Below, in pieces: positions 42,495 through 47,029 of a DNA stretch of 47,029 nucleotides. The translations under genes were made by a program, and so were the position numbers. Source of the DNA: Bradyrhizobium vignae (GTDB lineage Bacteria; Pseudomonadota; Alphaproteobacteria; Rhizobiales; Xanthobacteraceae). The DNA lies in NCBI RefSeq assembly GCF_004114425.1, contig NZ_RDQF01000060.1:1-47029 (forward strand). Direction: 5' to 3'. Position 1 is the stretch's first letter, and each line of letters opens with the position of its first letter. The notes beneath the pieces were generated by a model. It was not told the DNA's origin. It made no database searches and saw only the letters and a program-made list of their open reading frames with translations.

Positions 42495-43777
42495 CATATG
42501 CCAAGCCGGTCCCGCACCCGGCCCGCGATCACCGCGGTCGTCACGCCGACCGGCCAGAACGCGTGCATCGGGATCGGCTTGATGCCCGTGATCGGCATGT
42601 CGATTTCGGCCTTGGCGCCGCCGATCAGGCGGCGCGCGAGTTGCGCGCCCATCGCGGTCGAGAGCGCGACGCCGCGGCCGTTGCAGCCGAGCGAGATCAG
42701 GATGTTCTCCGCGGGCTCATGCACGTGGGGATAATGGTCCTTGGTGATGGCGAGCCGGCTGTTCCAGCCATGGGTCCAGGCGGCGCCTTTGAGCTGGGGC
42801 CATAGCCGCTCGGCATAACGGATGAGATAGGCCACGTCATACGGCGACTTGATCCAGCGCATCGGGCCGCGGCCGCCCATCAAGAGACGGTTCTGCTGAT
42901 CGATGCGGTAATAGACCGTGATGTGGCCGCTCTCGTAGAGGACCGGACGCGTCGGCATGATCGAACGGGCGACCGCGTCGGAGAGCGGCGCGGTCGCGGC
43001 GATCGAGGAAAACACCGGCACGATGGTGCGGCGGAGCGCCGGCCAGAGATCGTCGGTGAAGCCGTTGGTGGCGAGCAGGACCTTATCGGCATGAACCACT
43101 GCGCGCGGCGTCTCGATGCGCCAGCGCCTGCCGTCGCGGCGCAGTGACAATGCCGGCGTCTCGCCATGGATCTTCGCGCCCGCGGAGATCGCGGCGCGCG
43201 CGAGGCCACGGGCGTAGCTCAGGGGATGCAGATCGCCGCCGCGGGTATCCAGCATCGCGCCGATGTAACGGTCGGTGCCGGTCATCTCGCGCAGCTGCTC
43301 GCGGTTCAGATAGGTCACCGGCATGCCGCGGCGGATACATTGTTGCGCGGTCTTCTCGATCGCGGCGGCGCTGGCCTCATTGTAAGCCGCGCGCAGCGTG
43401 CCGTTCTGCCGCGCCTCGCAGGGAATCTGGTAGCGGCGGATCAGGTCGTGGGTGAAGTTCGTCGTGCCGTAGGAGAACTCGATCATGCGGCGGCCGAGAT
43501 CTGCGCCGAAATCGGCTTCGATCTGATCGGGATCGTGCTTCAGTCCGGGATTGGTGTGGCCGCCATTGTTGCCGGACGCGCCCCAACCGGGTTCCTGCGC
43601 CTCAAGCACCAGCGCCTCGACGCCTTGCTCGGCCAGATGCAGCGCTGTGGACAGGCCGGTGTAGCCGCCGCCGACGATCGCGACGGAGACGCTTCTGTCG
43701 ACGTCGAGCGGCGGCGTGGCGACCGGCGCGACGGCGGTGTCGGCATAGAGCGAGGGCGGCAGAGGCAGGCGCGTCAT
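42494..43777 (-). CDS. FAD-dependent amine oxidoreductase (DAO/PuuB-like)
   Basis: A 427-residue flavoprotein of the D-amino-acid-oxidase fold. The FAD-binding VAIVGGGYTGLSTALHLAEQ (GGGYTG at 36-41), then EPGWGASGNNGGHTNPGL, GGDLHPLSYARGLARAA and GWNSRLAITKDHYPHVHE with LGCNGRGVALSTAMG are typical of gamma-glutamylputrescine oxidase and related enzymes (PuuB/OrdL). They oxidise a C-N bond in amines or amino acids, giving H2O2 or reduced acceptor. It is the last gene of the uptake operon: twelve bases separate it from the ATPase stop. The exact substrate is unknown. Confidence 0.83.
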   Translation of the reverse strand: MTRLPLPPSLYADTAVAPVATPPLDVDRSVSVAIVGGGYTGLSTALHLAEQGVEALVLEAQEPGWGASGNNGGHTNPGLKHDPDQIEADFGADLGRRMIEFSYGTTNFTHDLIRRYQIPCEARQNGTLRAAYNEASAAAIEKTAQQCIRRGMPVTYLNREQLREMTGTDRYIGAMLDTRGGDLHPLSYARGLARAAISAGAKIHGETPALSLRRDGRRWRIETPRAVVHADKVLLATNGFTDDLWPALRRTIVPVFSSIAATAPLSDAVARSIMPTRPVLYESGHITVYYRIDQQNRLLMGGRGPMRWIKSPYDVAYLIRYAERLWPQLKGAAWTHGWNSRLAITKDHYPHVHEPAENILISLGCNGRGVALSTAMGAQLARRLIGGAKAEIDMPITGIKPIPMHAFWPVGVTTAVIAGRVRDRLGI

Positions 43778-43789
43778 GGCGAAGTCCGG

Positions 43790-44521
43790 TCAGAGCGGAT
43801 GCAGCACGCGGCGCAAAAAGTCCTGCGTGCGCGAATGCTGCGGCTGGTTGAGCAGCGCCTTGGCCGGGCCCTGCTCGACGATGACTCCGCCGTCGATGAA
43901 CAGCACGCGATCGGCGACATCGCGGGCAAAGCCCATCTCGTGGGTAACGACGACCATGGTCATGCCGTCGTCGGCGAGCTTGCGCATGACGCCGAGGACC
44001 TCGCCGACCAGCTCGGGATCGAGCGCCGAGGTCGGCTCGTCGAACAGGATCGCCTTGGGTTGCATGGCGAGCGCCCGCGCGATCGCGACGCGCTGCTGCT
44101 GGCCGCCGGAGAGTTGCGGTGGATGGGCATCGGCCTTCTCGGCAAGCCCGACCTGGGCGAGCAGAGCGCGGCCGCGCTCGAGCACCTGGGCGCGCGGCTC
44201 CTTCTTCACGAAGAGCGGCCCCTCAATCACGTTCTCCAGCACCGTCCGATGCGGAAATAGGTTGAAGCGCTGGAACACCATCGAGACCTGGGTGCGGATG
44301 TTCACGATCGACGGAGCATCGCGATCGACCTTCAGGCCTTCGACGCTGATCTCGCCACGATCGTAGCTTTCGAGCCCGTTGATGCAGCGCAGGATGGTCG
44401 ACTTGCCCGAGCCTGATGGCCCGATGATGCAGACCACCTCGCCCTTCTCGACGCTCGCCGTGATGCCCTTGAGCACCTCGACCTTGCCAAAGCTCTTGTG
44501 GACGTCGTTGAGTTCGATCAT
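43790..44521 (-). CDS. Amino-acid ABC transporter ATPase
   Basis: A 243-residue ATPase from the ATG at 44521. It has Walker A IIGPSGSGKSTILRCINGLE, Q-loop VFQRFNLFPHRTVLENVI, signature LSGGQQQRVAIARALAMQPK, Walker B AILFDEPTSALDPELV and H-loop VVVTHEMGFARDVADRV. The phrase THEMGFA and DEPTSALDPE identify the polar-amino-acid group (HisP/GlnQ). The start overlaps the permease stop by four bases. It powers uptake with the adjacent family-3 binding protein and permease. Confidence 0.92.
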   Translation of the reverse strand: MIELNDVHKSFGKVEVLKGITASVEKGEVVCIIGPSGSGKSTILRCINGLESYDRGEISVEGLKVDRDAPSIVNIRTQVSMVFQRFNLFPHRTVLENVIEGPLFVKKEPRAQVLERGRALLAQVGLAEKADAHPPQLSGGQQQRVAIARALAMQPKAILFDEPTSALDPELVGEVLGVMRKLADDGMTMVVVTHEMGFARDVADRVLFIDGGVIVEQGPAKALLNQPQHSRTQDFLRRVLHPL

Positions 44522-45171
44522 CGCTTGCGGGCCCGCTTCTCGAAGTGACGGACCAGCAGGATCAGGGGGATGCTCATGGTGAGGTACATCAGCGCCACCA
44601 GGGTGAACACGCTGGTGTTCTTGAAGGTCGAGGAGGCGATCAGCTTGCCTTGCAACGCAAGCTCTGCGACCGTGATGGTCGAGGCCTGCGAGGAATCCTT
44701 CAGCATCATGATCATGACGTTGCCGTAGGGCGGCAGCACGATACGTACCGCCTGCGGCAGCACCACGCGACGCATGGTGAGCCACCAGCCCATGCCGATC
44801 GACTGCGCCGCCTCGATCTGGCCCTTGTCGATCGCCTCGATGCCGGCGCGAAAGTTCTCAGCCTGATAGGCCGAATAGGCGATGCCGAGCCCGAGGATCG
44901 CAGCCTGCAAGGCCGTCAGCGTGACGCCGAGATCGGGCATCACGAAGTAGAGGTAGAACAGCAGCACGATGATCGGGATGCCGCGGATCACGTTGATCAG
45001 GCTGGCGCTGAGCATCGACAGCGCCTTGATGCCGGAGACCCGCATCATCGCCCAGACGAGCCCTAGCACGGTCGAGAGCAGCAGCGAGCCGACCGTGACG
45101 ACGATCGTCAACGCGACGCCGTTCAACAGGATCGGGAAGAACTCGACGGCGTCGCGCCAGAAGCCTTTCAT
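44518..45171 (-). CDS. Amino-acid ABC transporter permease
   Basis: A 217-residue membrane protein with five helices. The EAA loop is IDKGQIEAAQSIGMGWWLTM, then RRVVLPQAVRIVLPPYGN, as in HisM/GlnP. Only one permease gene is present, so the channel is probably a homodimer. The start lies 31 bases after the binding-protein stop. Confidence 0.9.
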   Translation of the reverse strand: MKGFWRDAVEFFPILLNGVALTIVVTVGSLLLSTVLGLVWAMMRVSGIKALSMLSASLINVIRGIPIIVLLFYLYFVMPDLGVTLTALQAAILGLGIAYSAYQAENFRAGIEAIDKGQIEAAQSIGMGWWLTMRRVVLPQAVRIVLPPYGNVMIMMLKDSSQASTITVAELALQGKLIASSTFKNTSVFTLVALMYLTMSIPLILLVRHFEKRARKR

Positions 45172-45202
45172 CGGGAAGCCTTCATCGGTCAGACGCTCAC
45201 GA

Positions 45203-45961
45203 TCAACCTTGTGCCTTCAGGCCCCATTTATCCAGAATCTTGTCGATGGTGCCGTTGGCTTTCAGCTTCGCCAGCGAAGCATTGATCTTGCCGAGCAGCG
45301 CAGTTTCGCCCTTGCGGACGCCGATGCCGACCGAGCCGACCGTGACCGGCTTATAGCCGTCGACGAGACGCACCTCGGGGAAGCCGCCCTGCTTCAGATT
45401 GTAGGCGAGGATCGGATAGTCGGCATAGCCCGCCTTGAGGCGGCCGGTGTTCACGTCGCGCAGGATGTCGGGGATGGTGTCGTAGGCCTTCACCTCGGCG
45501 AACAGACCAGTCTTCTTCAGCGCGTCGACGAAGGCGGTGCCGACCTGGGCGCCGACCGTCTCGCCCTTCAGGTCGTCCTGCGTGGCGTAAGCCTTGGTGT
45601 CGGTCTTCGGCACCACGAGGCCCTCGCCGTAGGTGTAGATCGGGTCGGAGAAGTCGACGACCTCCTTGCGCGGCGGCGTTATGAACATCGCAGCCGCGAT
45701 GATGTCGATCTTGCTCGAGGTCAGCGAGGGGATCAGCGCCGAGAACTGCATCGGCTCGATCTGAACGTTGAAGCCGGCGTCCTTGCCGACCTCGGTGATG
45801 AGATCGACCATGATGCCCTGGATGGTGTTGGTCTTGGTGTCGAGGAAGGTGAAGGGAATGCCCGTCGGCGTCGAACCGACCTTCAGCACTTGTTGCGCCG
45901 ACGCCGGCACGGCTGTGGCAATGGCGAGCGCCGCGATCGCGGCCTGGACAAAACGCTTCAT
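45203..45961 (-). CDS. Family-3 periplasmic amino-acid/amine binding protein
   Basis: A 252-residue exported protein. ATG at 45961 is preferred because GGGGGA lies four bases upstream and a signal peptide follows (MKRFVQAAIAALAIATAVPA, cleavage near SAQ). LKVGSTPTGIPFTFLDTKTN, then IDIIAAAMFITPPRKEVVDF and GKINASLAKLKANGTIDKIL, ending LDKWG, are family-3 signatures. The usual R in the ligand site (TxxR) appears as TPPRKEVVDFS. The ligand is an amino acid or related amine and cannot be named from the sequence. The operon start is divergent from the XRE-cupin regulator. Confidence 0.9.
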   Translation of the reverse strand: MKRFVQAAIAALAIATAVPASAQQVLKVGSTPTGIPFTFLDTKTNTIQGIMVDLITEVGKDAGFNVQIEPMQFSALIPSLTSSKIDIIAAAMFITPPRKEVVDFSDPIYTYGEGLVVPKTDTKAYATQDDLKGETVGAQVGTAFVDALKKTGLFAEVKAYDTIPDILRDVNTGRLKAGYADYPILAYNLKQGGFPEVRLVDGYKPVTVGSVGIGVRKGETALLGKINASLAKLKANGTIDKILDKWGLKAQG

Positions 45962-46047
45962 CGCATCCCCCTTTGGGTCTGGCCGGTGACGGCGCTCGCG
46001 CATGTCGTGACCAGACGTTGCGGGCTCAGCCGTTTCGGCCTAGTTTC

Positions 46048-46065
46048 ACCAATATGAAAATTGGT
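46048..46065. promoter_or_regulatory. Palindromic operator candidate between uptake operon and regulator
   Basis: ACCAAT-ATGAAA-ATTGGT is an exact 6-6-6 inverted repeat in the 160-bp divergent gap, 86 bases upstream of the operon's first start and 56 bases upstream of the regulator's start. Its position and symmetry suit binding by the dimeric XRE-cupin protein encoded next to it. Confidence 0.5.
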
Positions 46066-46105
46066 CACAGTTTCGCGAACGATGCAAGTGGTTTTCATGC
46101 ACATG

Positions 46106-46112
46106 AAGGAGG
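46106..46112 (+). promoter_or_regulatory. Ribosome-binding site that sets a GTG start
   Basis: AAGGAGG ends nine bases before GTG at 46122. The next in-frame ATG (46140) would have no such site, so the GTG is the likelier start of the regulator gene. Confidence 0.7.
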
Positions 46113-46121
46113 CTGTCTGAC

Positions 46122-46781
46122 GTGAGCGGTGGCAAAAGAATGCGCAAACCGGTCGCCGCAAAGCCGGCCAGGAAGGCGAGAGCCAAAGCCGTCGCCAAGC
46201 CGGCCGAACCCGCGATGGACGTCGCGGTCGGCCGTCGCATCCGCGATCTCAGGCGGGTCAGGCAATTCTCGCTGGAGACGGTCGCGGCGCGCACGGATCT
46301 GTCGATCGGTTTTCTCAGCCAGATCGAGCGCGGCCTGTCGTCGCCGTCGCTGCGCGTGCTGGCAACGCTCGCCGACGTGCTCGGCGTCGGCATCGCCGCG
46401 CTGTTCGGCGCAAGCCCGAGCAGCGATGGCTCCTCCGATCAGGTGGTAACCCGCGGCCTGCAGCGGCCAGAGCTGAAACTCTGGCGCACCGGCGTCTCGA
46501 AACAATTGCTGAGCCCGGCCAGCGCCGATAACAAGCTCAACCTGTTCCTGGTGCATCTGGAGCCCGGCGGCTCCACCGGCGACGAGCTCTACACCCATGA
46601 TGGTGAAGAGGCCGGGCTCGTGCTCGAGGGCGAGATGATGCTGACGGTGGACAGCCGGACGTGGTCGCTGAAGACGGGTGACAGCTTTCGTTTCGCCAGC
46701 CGCCGGCCGCATCGGTTCTCCAACCCGGCGCAGGATGCGAAGGCCGTGGTGCTCTGGGTGAATTGCGTGACGGGGGCGTAA
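46122..46781 (+). CDS. XRE-cupin transcriptional regulator (PuuR-like)
   Basis: A 219-residue protein that starts at GTG. After a basic Ala/Lys tail (residues 1-32), the HTH reads VGRRIRDLRRVRQFSLETVA, ARTDLSIGFLSQIERGLSSP and SLRVLATLADVLGVGI, the XRE fold. The C-terminal half is a cupin: FLVHLEPGGSTGDELYTHDG, then EEAGLVLEGEMMLTVDSRTW, LKTGDSFRFASRRPHRFSNP. The H/E residues of HDGEEAG and PHRF could bind a metal or ligand. Members such as PuuR repress polyamine or amino-acid catabolism. It diverges from the binding protein-permease-ATPase-oxidase operon and probably represses it through the ACCAAT...ATTGGT site. Confidence 0.87.
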   Translation: MSGGKRMRKPVAAKPARKARAKAVAKPAEPAMDVAVGRRIRDLRRVRQFSLETVAARTDLSIGFLSQIERGLSSPSLRVLATLADVLGVGIAALFGASPSSDGSSDQVVTRGLQRPELKLWRTGVSKQLLSPASADNKLNLFLVHLEPGGSTGDELYTHDGEEAGLVLEGEMMLTVDSRTWSLKTGDSFRFASRRPHRFSNPAQDAKAVVLWVNCVTGA

Positions 46782-46845
46782 GCCTCCCTCCTTTCGCGCG
46801 CACACCCTCAGCCCGTGATAGGTTGGCGCTCCGCTACCTCCACAT

Positions 46846-46911
46846 CGTCATTGCGAGGAGCCCTTGCGACGAAGCAATCCAGACTGTCTCCGCGGAGGGA
46901 TACTGGATTGC
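46846..46911. repeat. Palindromic intergenic repeat (CGTCATTGCGAGGAG type)
   Basis: CGTCATTGCGAGGAG is followed by a hairpin GCAATCCAG (46874-46882) ... CTGGATTGC (46903-46911) around a 20-base loop that includes CTCCGCGGAG. Repeats of this type occur in many copies in Bradyrhizobium. Here the distal arm that would mirror CGTCATTGCGAGG is missing or truncated. No gene was found from 46782 to the end of the window. Confidence 0.6.
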
Positions 46912-47029
46912 TCACATGGGGATTTGGTGTGTCAAGGCGGTTTGTTCAGCTCTTTGTTCGATTGCAGGCCAGCTCTTCGTCCCGACCGTGGAGCACGTAG
47001 GATGGCGCGCGCAGATCGAGTCAAGGTCG

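Noticed and set aside
46846..46911. CRISPR repeat or IS end
   Set aside because: There is one copy only, with no spacers and no transposase. The form matches a dispersed palindromic repeat.

Overview
The window looks like a stretch of Bradyrhizobium, or a very close alphaproteobacterial relative. The evidence is high-GC coding with strong G/C third positions, short palindromic repeats I associate with Bradyrhizobium genomes, several class III nucleotide cyclases, an OpgC-type protein, an SsuABC-like transporter and small DUF6894-type proteins. This is recognition from sequence alone, not a database match.

Layout. (1) 1-4505 is mosaic and partly decayed: the start of an IclR regulator cut by the window edge, the 3' fragment of a CAT-anticodon tRNA (probable integration scar), a uracil-DNA-glycosylase-like protein, agmatine deiminase, a J-domain protein, a small membrane protein and a WD40 remnant. 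(2) 4656-9345 holds a MASE1 hybrid histidine kinase, a convergent LuxR-type response regulator and an OpgC-like acyltransferase. (3) 9492-14753 holds two class III cyclases, a small zinc-ribbon protein, HutD and an L,D-transpeptidase. (4) 15020-18879 looks like surface-polysaccharide functions: a flippase, a Tat-exported GH10 glycanase and a DUF6492-like protein. (5) 18979-23236 is an isoaspartate-methyltransferase-like gene behind a 1154-residue SAM-cyclase-ATPase-TPR regulator. (6) 23372-32080 is a compact natural-product locus: a 2164-residue NRPS (acyl ligase-PCP-C-A-PCP-C, no thioesterase), a 56-residue lysine-rich protein, an Sfp-type phosphopantetheinyl transferase and a flavin-dependent LLM monooxygenase. 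(7) 32178-36375 is an ABC importer of the sulfonate/nitrate/taurine type with a divergent Crp/Fnr regulator. (8) 36642-39601 is an SMP-30-like protein and a frameshifted PQQ sugar dehydrogenase with a cytochrome c tail. (9) 39803-42441 holds two small proteins, gamma-glutamyltransferase and a His/Gly-rich secreted protein. (10) 42494-46781 is an amino-acid/amine uptake and oxidation operon with a divergent XRE-cupin regulator.

The most interesting part is 17.8-32.2 kb. Two 105-bp copies of one double-hairpin repeat, differing at only two positions, lie in inverted orientation at 17828-17932 and 32077-32181. They bracket the DUF6492 gene, the methyltransferase, the giant cyclase/ATPase, the NRPS, the PPTase and the LLM oxidase. 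The NRPS and the giant regulator diverge from a shared 135-bp intergenic region, so the regulator is a candidate controller of the pathway. The NRPS predicts an N-acylated aminoacyl product that is released by a terminal condensation domain, possibly onto a free amine, and then oxidised by the LLM enzyme. The internal adenylation domain appears to have Val where most alpha-amino-acid-activating domains have Asp, so its substrate may be unusual.
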